A DNA stretch of 64,000 bases from Oceanisphaera pacifica (GTDB lineage: Bacteria; Pseudomonadota; Gammaproteobacteria; Enterobacterales; Aeromonadaceae). The position numbers and the translations under genes were made by a program. Below are positions 46,753 through 55,306 of this stretch, one piece after another (positions within the stretch are counted from its first letter, which is position 1; each line of letters starts with the position of its first letter). Where the stretch lies: assembly GCF_017498065.1 (NCBI RefSeq), contig NZ_JAGDFX010000007.1, forward strand, positions 124,001 through 188,000, in the 5' to 3' direction. Under the pieces are notes generated by a model, which was not told the origin of the DNA, made no database searches, and was given only the letters and a program-made list of their open reading frames with translations.

Positions 46753-47238
46753 GTGAAAAAACGTAAAACGGGCACATTGCGCACCAGTATACATCACCAC
46801 GCAGAGGCTACCGGCAACCTGTTAGGAGAGGTGTTCCACTATCTTGCTTTATTTGCGATTGGCGGCATGACGGTGTGGGCTGGCACCATCGCCGCGTTAG
46901 AGATGTTTGAAAAAGGAGCCGCATCTATTGATGACATTTTGCTGCTTTTTATCTATTTAGAATTGGGTGCCATGGTGGGCATTTACTTTAAAACCAATCA
47001 TATGCCGGTGCGTTTTTTGATTTATGTGGCCATTACCGCTCTCACACGCATGATGATCTCCGATATTTCTCACCATAATGACCCTGATATGGGCGTATTA
47101 TATATTTCTGGTGCCATTTTATTGCTGGCCTTAGCCGTATTGGTGGTGCGCTATGCCTCGGCTCGTTTTCCTGGGGTACAACCGGCTACTAAGGCTCACC
47201 GCGTGAGTGATGAAAGTCACGAAGGCACAGAGCCCTAA
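46753..47238 (+). CDS. psiE: Phosphate-starvation-inducible PsiE-like membrane protein
   Basis: The 161-residue protein has four predicted helices and the PsiE features FHYLALFAIGGMTVWAG, LLLFIYLELGAMVGIYFKTNHMPVRFLIYVAITALTR and ISHHN. PsiE is induced by phosphate starvation in E. coli, but its activity is unknown. GTG at 46753, with AAAGGAG 8 bases upstream, is preferred over an in-frame ATG at 46720. No Pho box was found by eye upstream. Confidence 0.85.
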   Translation: MKKRKTGTLRTSIHHHAEATGNLLGEVFHYLALFAIGGMTVWAGTIAALEMFEKGAASIDDILLLFIYLELGAMVGIYFKTNHMPVRFLIYVAITALTRMMISDISHHNDPDMGVLYISGAILLLALAVLVVRYASARFPGVQPATKAHRVSDESHEGTEP

Positions 47239-47257
47239 GCTAAAATAGTGTACGGCA

Positions 47258-48115
47258 TTAAACGCCGTCATTGGCATCGCGAATACGCTCGCGGCGCTCG
47301 TATTCTTCTTCCATGGCGGCGTTAATCTCGTCTAATACCGAGTCGACATCCGCTCCTGCGCTATCATCTGCAAACTGCCCGGTTAATACAGAATGTGGTG
47401 TTAGCTCGCCGTCTTTAAACAGCGCCCACATTTCTTTGGCATATTGAGTCTGTAATAACTCGGGGGCAAAGCTGCCATAATAACGGCGCATATTGTTGAT
47501 ATCGCGCGCCAGCATGGCTTGGGCACTATTATTAGCCGCGGCATTCACCGCTTGAGGCAGATCAATCACCACAGGGCCATCGTCATCGACCAACACATTA
47601 AATTCTGATAAATCACCGTGAATAATGCCGGCACACAGCATCAATTTAATGTAGTGCATCATAAGCGCATGATCTTCAATGGCCTGCTCAGACGACATTA
47701 AGACTTCGCCCAGTTGTGGTGCCACATCACCTTCGTCGTCGGTGACTAACTCCATTAGCAAAACACCGTCTACACAGCCAAAGGTATTGGGTACCCGTAC
47801 CCCTGCTGCCGCTAAACTTGCTAGGGCATTCACTTCGGCGTTTTGCCACATTTGTTCTTGTTGCTGGCGGCCATAATTAGAGCGTTTTTCTATGGCTCTG
47901 GCTTGGCGACCATTGCGCATTTTACGGCCTTCATTATATTGCGCCGCCTTTTTAAAGCTGCGTTTTACTGCGTCTTTATAAACTTTGGCACAGCGAATAT
48001 GTTCACCGCAGCGCACCACAAATACATCTGCCTCTTTGCCACTCATAAGGCGGCTGAGTACTTCATCAATTAAGCCGTCATCAACGAGCGGCTGTAAGCG
48101 TTTAGGTGTTTTCAC
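47258..48115 (-). CDS. RIO-family serine protein kinase
   Basis: RIO-type kinase of 285 residues, like Pseudomonas PA4780. GTG at 48115 gives KTPKRLQPLVDDGLIDEV, the usual start of relatives, with AGG about 9 bases upstream; a longer TTG form is possible. The ATP-site lysine lies in CAKVYKDAVKRSFKKA. The catalytic loop is IIHGDLSEFNVLV and the metal-binding segment VVIDLPQAV replaces the usual DFG. The target in bacteria is not known; proposed roles concern ribosomes or stress. It lies upstream of no obvious partner, and the helicase gene follows on the same strand. Confidence 0.9.
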   Translation of the reverse strand: MKTPKRLQPLVDDGLIDEVLSRLMSGKEADVFVVRCGEHIRCAKVYKDAVKRSFKKAAQYNEGRKMRNGRQARAIEKRSNYGRQQQEQMWQNAEVNALASLAAAGVRVPNTFGCVDGVLLMELVTDDEGDVAPQLGEVLMSSEQAIEDHALMMHYIKLMLCAGIIHGDLSEFNVLVDDDGPVVIDLPQAVNAAANNSAQAMLARDINNMRRYYGSFAPELLQTQYAKEMWALFKDGELTPHSVLTGQFADDSAGADVDSVLDEINAAMEEEYERRERIRDANDGV

Positions 48116-48194
48116 AGGTAACCTGCTAAGTAGATTTGACAATTTATCGTCATATTATTGGGTTCTCGCCGCTATCAGCTTACCCGTAAACTAA

Positions 48195-48223
48195 GGCGGG
48201 CTCGGCATAATACCGAGCCCGCC
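48195..48223 (-). terminator. Strong hairpin after the RhlE-type helicase gene
   Basis: GGCGGGCTCGG (48195-48205) pairs perfectly with CCGAGCCCGCC (48213-48223). On the minus strand it is followed by TTAGTTTAC, a weak T-run. It lies about 35 bases after the helicase stop and before the RIO kinase start. Confidence 0.7.
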
Positions 48224-48256
48224 AAATGGGGTCATAGGATAAGAAAAATCAGTGCG

Positions 48257-49648
48257 TTAGCGTGAATATTGCTTAGCGCGTTTACCCCGTAAGGTTTTCT
48301 TTTTCGGCCCTGCCGCTTTGGTATTATTGGTCTTTTTCAAGCGCGGCGCTCTGGCGGTTGTGCTATGGCTCGACTCATCCGCCGTTTTAGCTCGGCGCGG
48401 CTTACCTTTGGGTCTATCGCCCGTGTTATCTAAGTCTATTACGGTTTCGCTGGCACGGTTTGAGCGCCCAGTAATCACCTTACGTGACAAGCTTTTTAAT
48501 AACGAGCCTCGGCTAGTCACTTCAAAGCCCGGCTTAATAATACGCTCAACTTGGCTGCCAATTAACTTTTGAATGCGCTCTAGAGCTTGTTCTTCTTCGC
48601 GGCTTACAAATGAGATGGCGGTACCTCTGGCACCTGCCCGGCCGGTACGGCCAATACGATGCACATAATCTTCAGGCAAATAGGGCAAATTAAAGTTCAC
48701 CACATAATCAAGGCCTTGAATATCAAGACCGCGAGCGGCCACTTCGGTGGCAATTAATACCTGTATTTTAGCAGACTTAAAATCGGCAATAGCACGGCGA
48801 CGCGAGCCTTGGCTTTTATCACCATGGCAGACAGCGGCGTCAATTTTACTCTTTTTCAACCCTGCTAATAAACGGTCGGCCTGCTCTTTGGTACTGGTAA
48901 ACACCAATACCTGAAACCAGTTCTCTTCTGTTAACAGTTGCTCAAACAGCTCAATTTTACGGCTTTCTTCTACTGGATATACCGCATGGGTGACGGTTTC
49001 TGCGGTGCTGTTTATTTTAGCGACCCGAATTTGCTGATGATTGGTTAAAATTTTATGAGATAGCTCATTAACAGCCGGTGAGGTGGTGGCAGAAAATAGC
49101 AAGGTTTGGCGCTTAGGTGAGGTCAGTTGCATCAACTTCACCACATCGGTAATAAAGCCCATATCTAACATGCGGTCGGCTTCATCCAACACCACAAACT
49201 CCACCTCACTTAACGTAATATTGCCTAAGGTTAAGTGCTCTAATAAACGCCCAGGCGTGGTGATCACCACATCGACTCCGGCTTTTAACTTGTTAGCTTG
49301 GCCACCCATTTTTACACCACCGTACATGGCCGTAACACTAATAGGCAAAAACTGGGCATAGGCACTAATGGCATCGCCTAATTGCTCAGCCAGCTCTCGG
49401 GTGGGCGTTAAAATTAAGGTACGTGGTTTATGTGCCACTGCGGCTTTAGGTTTATCTAGCATGCGCTGCAAAATAGGCACCGCAAAGGCGGCTGTTTTAC
49501 CGGTGCCGGTTTGGGCGGTCACTTGTAAATCTCTGCCACGGCGCGCCGGCACTATGGCTTGTTCTTGTACGGGAGTCATCGCACTGTAGCCACATTCAAC
49601 AAGAGCGCGTTGCAGTTCTGGGGCTAAATCTAAAGATGAAAAATGCAT
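48257..49648 (-). CDS. DEAD-box RNA helicase, RhlE type
   Basis: ATP-dependent RNA helicase of 463 residues. Motifs run in order: Q-motif TPVQEQAI, motif I AQTGTGKT, PTRELAEQ, TPGRLLEH, DEAD, SAT, VLVFTSTKEQ, ARGLDIQGLD and HRIGRTGRAG. A basic C-terminal tail (about 380-463) rich in Lys, Arg, Ser and Thr probably binds RNA. SrmB and RhlE cannot be fully separated by eye; the N-terminus fits RhlE. It may work in ribosome assembly or cold adaptation. AGGATC precedes the ATG. Confidence 0.9.
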   Translation of the reverse strand: MHFSSLDLAPELQRALVECGYSAMTPVQEQAIVPARRGRDLQVTAQTGTGKTAAFAVPILQRMLDKPKAAVAHKPRTLILTPTRELAEQLGDAISAYAQFLPISVTAMYGGVKMGGQANKLKAGVDVVITTPGRLLEHLTLGNITLSEVEFVVLDEADRMLDMGFITDVVKLMQLTSPKRQTLLFSATTSPAVNELSHKILTNHQQIRVAKINSTAETVTHAVYPVEESRKIELFEQLLTEENWFQVLVFTSTKEQADRLLAGLKKSKIDAAVCHGDKSQGSRRRAIADFKSAKIQVLIATEVAARGLDIQGLDYVVNFNLPYLPEDYVHRIGRTGRAGARGTAISFVSREEEQALERIQKLIGSQVERIIKPGFEVTSRGSLLKSLSRKVITGRSNRASETVIDLDNTGDRPKGKPRRAKTADESSHSTTARAPRLKKTNNTKAAGPKKKTLRGKRAKQYSR

Positions 49649-49747
49649 AAAAGATCCTCTGTAGAGTCGCTACAGTCAAAAAAACGAGGCAAGAATATAC
49701 CGTATTTTGGCAATATAGGAGAGAGTTGATTGTACTTTAAATGATAA

Positions 49748-49776
49748 ATTAAAGGAGAAGCAGCGCCTCCCCTTAG
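49748..49776 (-). terminator. Possible terminator after the DUF6172-like gene
   Basis: On the minus strand AAGGGGAG and CTCCTTT can pair, with a GCGCTGCTT loop, and TTTAATTT follows. The stem includes G-T pairs and is short, so the call is weak. Confidence 0.4.
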
Positions 49777-49803
49777 CAGTGTATTGCACTTCAATACAAG
49801 GTT

Positions 49804-50115
49804 TTAGATCTCATCCTCTTCTTGGGCAGCTGGACGTGCCTCGTAATTGCTCGCTTTCGCCAAAATTTCGACATAAAACTCAGTGGCATCTTGCGCTACC
49901 GCCGCGTCAATCTGCTTATTAATGTCAGACGGAAACACCTTTTCAGCCTCAGCTTCAGACAAGCCAAAGCGACAATCAAACGCCCAGTAATCTGCGCCAG
50001 CTGGGAGTTGCTTGTTACGCTCTCTTTTAAAGTATTTTTTAATCTCATGCTTAATCGCATCAATTAAACGAGCAGGCTTCAGCTTGGCATGCGTTAATGT
50101 GAAGGTCTTTTTCAT
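49804..50115 (-). CDS. Small DUF6172-like protein
   Basis: The 103-residue soluble protein begins MKKTFTLTHAKLKPARLIDAIKHEIKKYFKRE. It has a conserved YWAFDCRFG segment and a C-terminal amphipathic part (FYVEILAKASNYEARP). This matches small uncharacterised proteins often annotated DUF6172. It contains a Lys/Arg-rich N-terminal helix that could bind nucleic acid, but no function is known. AGGAAC precedes the ATG at 50115. Confidence 0.75.
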   Translation of the reverse strand: MKKTFTLTHAKLKPARLIDAIKHEIKKYFKRERNKQLPAGADYWAFDCRFGLSEAEAEKVFPSDINKQIDAAVAQDATEFYVEILAKASNYEARPAAQEEDEI

Positions 50116-50357
50116 GGGTGTTCCTACTGGATATTCTATTGTTCATCACTTAGCCATCACAGCTAAATGCTAGTTGAGGCGTATTCTACATGGATATGAC
50201 ACAGATAACTGCCATTTTCGCTGGATTTTCTTACTATCTCGTTAAAGCCCAAGCATCGCCTGTAAAAAGCACAGCGGTTTAGGTACCCTTAACCCTAGTT
50301 AAGTGTAATGCTGATATATTAAAGTTAGCCTAATCAAAAGCTTAAGGAGAAGTCATA

Positions 50358-50774
50358 GTGTCGGACGACTTGTATCAACAAGGTATTAAAAAAATTCAAG
50401 AGCTTACCGCCTCCCCCGATGATAACCCAACAGGCAATATGGACATAGGTGCCGCTTTTGCCGATATAGCCCCTGATTTACAAAAATATGTGGTTGAGTT
50501 TGCCTTTGGTGGCATTTATTCACGCCCGGGGTTAGATAACAAGCAAAAAGTATTGGCCACCATTACCGCACTGGTTGCGCAGGGCAAGCCACAAATTGCC
50601 ATGCACATTAACACCGGTCTTACCGTAGGCTTAACGCCCGAAGAAATTGTTGGCTGCATTATGCACTTGCTGCCTTACACGGGTTTTCCGAGTGTGATCA
50701 ATGCACTTACGGTTGCCAAACAAGTATTTAAAGAACAAGGCATATCAGTAGACACCAGCGCTGTTCAATCATAA
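50358..50774 (+). CDS. Carboxymuconolactone-decarboxylase-family protein
   Basis: All-helical protein of 138 residues in the CMD/AhpD-like family, with RPGLDNKQKVLATITALVAQGK and GLTPEEIVGCIMHLLPYTGFPSVINALTVAKQVF. It lacks the CxxC of AhpD-type peroxidases and has one Cys next to the family His region (GCIMHLL). A decarboxylase, peroxidase or other role cannot be chosen. It starts with GTG at 50358 behind a strong AAGGAGA. A terminator follows the gene. Confidence 0.87.
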   Translation: MSDDLYQQGIKKIQELTASPDDNPTGNMDIGAAFADIAPDLQKYVVEFAFGGIYSRPGLDNKQKVLATITALVAQGKPQIAMHINTGLTVGLTPEEIVGCIMHLLPYTGFPSVINALTVAKQVFKEQGISVDTSAVQS

Positions 50775-50794
50775 GCACAACCCTTTATCACTGG

Positions 50795-50824
50795 GCCACT
50801 TACCGCTTGGTGAGTGGCGTTTTT
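50795..50824 (+). terminator. Terminator after the CMD-family gene
   Basis: GCCACTTACC (50795-50804) pairs with GGTGAGTGGC (50809-50818) around a GCTT loop, with one G-T pair. GTTTTT follows. It isolates the following riboswitch from upstream transcription. Confidence 0.88.
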
Positions 50825-50887
50825 GAAAATACAGTCGGAGTTTATTACCAAAGAAGCATAATGCGGACTGACTTATAACAAAAAGTC

Positions 50888-50978
50888 ATACCCTAAGGGT
50901 GGCAATTCATGCCTGAGATGCGTCATACGCAGACCCTTTGAACCTGCTCCGGTTAATACCGGTGTAGGAATAGGAAGT
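50888..50978 (+). promoter_or_regulatory. TPP riboswitch (THI box) aptamer without a downstream thiamine gene
   Basis: The core features of a thiamine pyrophosphate aptamer are all present on the plus strand. These are CCTAAGGGTG, the CTGAGA turn (pyrimidine-sensing), ACCC-TTTGAACCTG, GGTTAATACC with CCGG/CCGG stem, and GTGTAGGA. Normally such an element lies just upstream of thiC, tenA or a thiamine transporter. Here a C8 tract follows, then a convergent lipoprotein gene begins 46 bases later; the next plus-strand gene is about 730 bases away and not thiamine-related. No strong expression platform is seen, only a weak GGAATA/TATTC pairing. Confidence 0.85.
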
Positions 50979-51024
50979 CCCCCCCCTTTATTCGGCTTTT
51001 GCAACAAGTAAAACGGACTACTGC

Positions 51025-51498
51025 TTACTGCGACAGCTGCTCTGTCACCGGTACTTGCCAGATAATGTCAACGGGCCGCTTGCCCCAAGCCCGTGCTTGC
51101 TTTTTATCGAGCATTAAAATGTCTATTTTTTGACGCCAGCGCTTATTCATTTTATCTAGCACTCGATACTTACCCTCAAAACCGGCAATTTCTACTTCGG
51201 TATTATGCGTTAACCCTTCACCAATTAAGTCACGAGAGACAGCAATGGCTTTCATGCCCGGCACCAATATGTCTCCCCAAGCTGCTAACCCAATATTACC
51301 CTTTTTTGTTTCATCTTCGGCCAAGGTATAGGCTGTGGCGGTCACGGTTGCAGTGACGGTTTCTACCTGAACCACTCCTACTTCATCGGTGTCACTGCTC
51401 TTAGCCGTTTCATCTTCTGTTTTGCTACACCCAGCCAATAATAAGCTCACCAATAAGGCACCTAACATGGCTGGATTAGCATAAAAAATACAATGCAT
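51025..51498 (-). CDS. 3D-domain lipoprotein
   Basis: The 157-residue protein has a lipoprotein signal peptide with lipobox LLAGC (Cys24) and a Thr/Val/Asp-rich linker. The 3D domain (about 58-150) shows TAYTLAEDETKKGN, GLAAWGD, AVSRDLIG and the motif YRVLDKMNKRWRQKIDILM, whose aspartates give the domain its name. The double-psi barrel relates to lytic transglycosylase MltA and Rpf/YabE proteins, so cell-wall work is likely. The gene is convergent with the TPP riboswitch. AGGAAT precedes the ATG. Confidence 0.85.
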   Translation of the reverse strand: MHCIFYANPAMLGALLVSLLLAGCSKTEDETAKSSDTDEVGVVQVETVTATVTATAYTLAEDETKKGNIGLAAWGDILVPGMKAIAVSRDLIGEGLTHNTEVEIAGFEGKYRVLDKMNKRWRQKIDILMLDKKQARAWGKRPVDIIWQVPVTEQLSQ

Positions 51499-51707
51499 TG
51501 TTTATTCCTATGTTACCTAGATTTAACTTATTGGCGCTTATTACGCTCATAAGCATGATAAATACCTGTTATCACCACAAGGTAACACTCCCTAAAAACA
51601 GATACATACGAGCATCATTCTTATCTGGATGACTTATGCTATGATTTTGCAGAACGTTATGCCGTATTTCATTTTATTCATCGCCCTTTACGAGAGTCGT
51701 ATTACCA

Positions 51708-52793
51708 ATGGAATTAACGCTATTTATACTTGCCACCCTACTGAGTACTGTCATCACCCTATTGCCATTATGGCGTTGTGAAGCTTGGTGGGTAAGAGGA
51801 TTAGACTTTCCTCGGGTACAATTTTTTTATCTCATTCTAACGATTATTGTACTTGCGCTATGGCGGCTTGACCTTTGGGCTGCCAGTAGCCTAGGAATAT
51901 TGACACTCAATACGGCATATCTGCTCTATCATGGCTGGTGGATCTTACCCTATACTCGCTTTCATCCGGCAGAAGTTGCAGCAACGGCCACTGAAGATGC
52001 CCCATCGACGATCACCATTTTGTCATCTAATGTACTGGCTACCAACAGGCATGCTGACTGTCTTATTGAGTTAGTAGAGCGCCATCAACCAGATATTTTA
52101 GTCACTCTAGAGTCCACTCACTGGTGGGAACAGCAGCTAGCAGTATTAGAAGCCGACTACCCTTACACCATAAAGTGCCCACTCGATAACCTATACGGTA
52201 TGCATGTGTACTCACGCTTAGTACTTAAAAACAGCCGCATTGAATATTTAGTACAAGACGACGTGCCTTCTATGCATTGTTTAGTGGAGCTAGCCTGTGG
52301 CAGCCAGATTATTACGCACTTTATTCATCCTGCACCACCTAGCCCCACTGAAAATGAAGAGTCAAGCGAACGAGATGCTGAACTGCTTGCCGTAGCAGAT
52401 AAGGTAGCAGATACGCAGTTACCTGTAATTGTGGCCGGCGATCTTAACGACGTGGCTTGGTCACCCACTACGCGTTTATTTAGAAAGATAAGTGGTCTGC
52501 TCGACCCTCGAATTGGGCGAGGCATGTTTAATACCTTTCATGCAGAGCATTGGTTTATTCGCTGGCCGCTCGATCATCTGTTTCACAGCCATCATTTTCG
52601 AGTGAGTCAATTACAACGCTTAACACTCAAGGGATCCGATCACTTTGCACTGCTAAGCCGCTTAAGCTTTAAGCCCAATAAACGCAATGGCTACAGTGAA
52701 CTTAGCGCCGATGCCGACGATCAGCAATGGGCCAAAGAAAAGATGCATCAAGAAAATGTAAATAAGAGCGATGTACCCGATCTTACTGAGTAG
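51708..52793 (+). CDS. Membrane-anchored endonuclease/exonuclease/phosphatase-family protein
   Basis: Three N-terminal membrane helices (about 4-20, 33-50 and 55-75) are followed by an EEP-superfamily domain (about 100-325). Catalytic features are ILSSNVLATN, the Glu in LVTLESTHWW, VIVAGDLNDVAW and the final GSDHFALL. This layout is common for inner-membrane proteins with a periplasmic or cytosolic phosphodiesterase of unknown substrate. An acidic 35-residue C-terminal tail ends the chain. It is a single gene closed by a terminator. Confidence 0.85.
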   Translation: MELTLFILATLLSTVITLLPLWRCEAWWVRGLDFPRVQFFYLILTIIVLALWRLDLWAASSLGILTLNTAYLLYHGWWILPYTRFHPAEVAATATEDAPSTITILSSNVLATNRHADCLIELVERHQPDILVTLESTHWWEQQLAVLEADYPYTIKCPLDNLYGMHVYSRLVLKNSRIEYLVQDDVPSMHCLVELACGSQIITHFIHPAPPSPTENEESSERDAELLAVADKVADTQLPVIVAGDLNDVAWSPTTRLFRKISGLLDPRIGRGMFNTFHAEHWFIRWPLDHLFHSHHFRVSQLQRLTLKGSDHFALLSRLSFKPNKRNGYSELSADADDQQWAKEKMHQENVNKSDVPDLTE

Positions 52794-52835
52794 CACAGCG
52801 CATTAATAGAGGTATAGTCGAAGTGAAAAGTGATA

Positions 52836-52870
52836 GGCTAGGCGAATAAAAACTCCCCTAGCCCTATTTT
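52836..52870 (+). terminator. Terminator after the EEP-family gene
   Basis: GGCTAGG (52836-52842) pairs with CCTAGCC (52857-52863) around an AT-rich loop. CTATTTTTATT follows. It separates the EEP gene from the convergent CYTH gene. Confidence 0.75.
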
Positions 52871-52879
52871 TATTCTTAA

Positions 52880-53560
52880 TTAGCTAACAATCAAGCACTT
52901 GGGCTTTTCTTCCCATTTAAAATACGGGTGCAGGGCCAGATAACTATTACTGTACTTTTTATCTGACACTTCTTTCATCACCCAGCCTTCTGGATAAGTA
53001 TCCACTTCTATATTTTCGTCTTCTAGCTCAACCTCAACCAGAATTAGCCCTTTATTGTTCAAGTCAAATACATCTAGCTCAAAGGCAAATCCGTTGAACA
53101 TTTTAGTGTAACGCATTTTATGAATCTGCTTGGCATCGGCCACGCTGTCGAGTATTGACACACCATCAATCATTGGAATAGCAAACTCAACTTCTAAGCA
53201 AGAAAGTCCAATTCTGGGGCCTTTAATGGTCAAAAATGCTTGATCGTCGGCCACACGTATCCGAATGGATATATCATCGGCAGTATGTAAATAACCGTGT
53301 TCTTTATCATCAGAGTCAGTTAACTGCTCGATCATTAGGTAGGCTTGATCGACAGGAATAGGATATGAAAAATACTGTCCACCACGGTCTTTTTTGCCAG
53401 ACTCAATGGTAAAGTAACCTTGATTATCGCTGACAGACACCTGTACTAATACTTTATTATTGGTAACTATGTAACCCTGCCTAAATAAAACACCATCGAC
53501 TAAATCGCTTTCGGGTACCTGACTTACAAGAAATTTTCTTTCTATTTCTTTGTTTATCAT
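52880..53560 (-). CDS. CYTH-domain protein with duplicated half-domain
   Basis: CYTH enzymes act on triphosphates (triphosphatase or adenylate cyclase type) using an EXEXK motif; here it is EIERK at 5-9. Bacterial CYTH proteins of this type are about 155 residues, but this one has 226. Residues about 27-88 (RQGYIVTNN..YFTIES..YPIPVDQAYLMIEQL) repeat, in weaker form, residues about 87-149 (HGYLHTADD..RIRVADDQAFLTIKG..FAIPMIDGVSILDSV). The second copy keeps the basic RIR and TIKG residues expected to line the active tunnel; the first copy has lost them. The remaining part (MRYTKMFNGFAFELDVF..VEVELE) is ordinary. No partner gene is adjacent. Confidence 0.82.
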   Translation of the reverse strand: MINKEIERKFLVSQVPESDLVDGVLFRQGYIVTNNKVLVQVSVSDNQGYFTIESGKKDRGGQYFSYPIPVDQAYLMIEQLTDSDDKEHGYLHTADDISIRIRVADDQAFLTIKGPRIGLSCLEVEFAIPMIDGVSILDSVADAKQIHKMRYTKMFNGFAFELDVFDLNNKGLILVEVELEDENIEVDTYPEGWVMKEVSDKKYSNSYLALHPYFKWEEKPKCLIVS

Positions 53561-53908
53561 ATTAATTACCTCACTGCTTACATAATAAAGTATGACTATA
53601 TTACTTTATCTTCGATGTTAATTAATAACATACTCAATTCGCCTATGTTACCCCTTATTAAAAACCAGCTTATAACTCATGTAATTAAAGCTAAAACCTG
53701 AGCTTGTCACCATCATTAGCAAAGTTATAGACAATAAGCAAGCAAACAGCCATCCCTATGCTGTATTGCTCGCCTTATGGACAAAAAATCGGCGATGAGC
53801 CATTGTTATCAACGCCTGCTGCAACTGCTGAGCAAACGCCTTAGCGCCCTTTCTCAGTCAACAAGCGTTCATGCTCAGCCTCATTCGAGGTCAAATTTCA
53901 TCACGTTT
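53561..53908. other. Non-coding gap between the CYTH and second mscS genes
   Basis: No credible gene, strong hairpin or repeat is seen in 348 bases. It lies between two minus-strand genes, so it should hold the CYTH promoter. Confidence 0.4.
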
Positions 53909-55024
53909 TTAGTGCTCCATTTGCTTATCAGCATCTAATATAGGGTCGTGATTTAACAACACATGATTCAGTGGCAAGATCTTACAGCCTTTAGCACGAG
54001 CAATATCAGCAATTCCCATTAAAATCTCTCCTTGCGCTTTGGCAAAATCGGCATAAGGCACAAAGCTATTGCCGCCGGTGGAGCGCACCCAAGCATAAAT
54101 ATTAAGCTTCAATGCTTTATCGCCAAACTCACTAAAATCAAACACAAAATAATCAAGATCGTTACGCGTGGCCAAAAAGTCATTACCTTCTGCCACTACC
54201 TCTTTGACCTTATCGTAGTCATCGTAACTTAACAGAATGTCTTGTGAGAGGGTGCGGTGTGCTAACCGTGAGTGGTTAATTAAGTTCTCGGTATTAAAAA
54301 CAGAGTTAGGCACATAAATGCGCTTACCATCCCAGCCTGCAATGGTGGTTGAACGCCAGCCAATGTGCACAACTGTGCCTGATAAGCCGCTACTTTTAAT
54401 AATAATATCGTCACCTAACTTAAAAATTCGGCTGGCAAATATCGTCAAGCCACCAAAAAAGTTAGACACTAAATTTTGCGCGGCAAAGCCTACCGCAATA
54501 CCCGCAGTACCACCAAAGGCAAGCAAACCTGCAATAGACAAACCTAGCGCTTGAAATACGCCAAGCGCCACCACTAAAAATGCCACTATGACCGCAAGCT
54601 TCTTAACGGCCGAGGCTACGGTTCTGTCTATATAGATCTTTTGAGTATTAGCACGCTTAAAGTAGTTCTCTTCCACTCGGTTAATTAAGCGGAACAAAAA
54701 CCAACCAATTAACAGCACAAACAGGACTTCTTGCGCGACTGGGTTCACTTTATCGATAACCGCATAGCCATGGCCAGGCGGAAAATAATGCCGAATAGCA
54801 ATGATAGTCCCAAGCAACCAAACAGAGGTGCGCAAAGGAGAGCTAATGGCATTGAAGATGGCACTACGCCACACTTTGACTTCTGGTTTATCTCTTTTCC
54901 AGAGAAAAGTGAGCGTCAGCCTGAGCACCAGATTCACGATCAGTAGCCCCGCCACTAAAAAAACAGGGAAAAACCACCACTGCCCGCTTTCTAAAATTTC
55001 TTCTGCAGAGTCAACCCACTCCAT
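53909..55024 (-). CDS. MscS-family mechanosensitive channel (second, distinct type)
   Basis: The 371-residue protein has about five hydrophobic helices. The pore helix is LLAFGGTAGIAVGFAAQNLVSNFFGGLTIFASR, then KLGDDIII and the Arg-rich WRSTTIAGWDGKRIYVPNS segment common to small-conductance channels of the YbdG/MscM group. The C-terminal vestibule domain runs from about 240 to 350. ATG 55024, with AGGAG 9 bases upstream, is preferred over an in-frame ATG at 55081. The protein differs clearly from the MscS-type protein at 30354-31529, so the two are not recent duplicates. Confidence 0.88.
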   Translation of the reverse strand: MEWVDSAEEILESGQWWFFPVFLVAGLLIVNLVLRLTLTFLWKRDKPEVKVWRSAIFNAISSPLRTSVWLLGTIIAIRHYFPPGHGYAVIDKVNPVAQEVLFVLLIGWFLFRLINRVEENYFKRANTQKIYIDRTVASAVKKLAVIVAFLVVALGVFQALGLSIAGLLAFGGTAGIAVGFAAQNLVSNFFGGLTIFASRIFKLGDDIIIKSSGLSGTVVHIGWRSTTIAGWDGKRIYVPNSVFNTENLINHSRLAHRTLSQDILLSYDDYDKVKEVVAEGNDFLATRNDLDYFVFDFSEFGDKALKLNIYAWVRSTGGNSFVPYADFAKAQGEILMGIADIARAKGCKILPLNHVLLNHDPILDADKQMEH

Positions 55025-55306
55025 TAATAAGCTCCTATTGTTAAAGGTAAAATATGCTAAAACGTTAAGGCAAGTCAGCACAATTACTTTGTTCGGCCTA
55101 GCAAGGCCTTACTAGACTCACCTTCTGTTATGGCTCGATCCTACCCACCTCTTACCAGAGGTACAATGGCGCTTGAATCAACTCAGTCCTTTTATCCAAA
55201 TAACGCATAAAGATCCCTTTTCATTATCAAGATAGTGTATGGTACGCCACTTCATTTTTTATTTTTTACTCATCAAAGCTGCGGGCAACCGCACTCAGGA
55301 TTTCCT

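Noticed and set aside
30354-55024. Possibility that the two MscS-type genes are recent duplicates
   Set aside because: Their pore helices and soluble domains differ clearly, so they belong to separate subfamilies.
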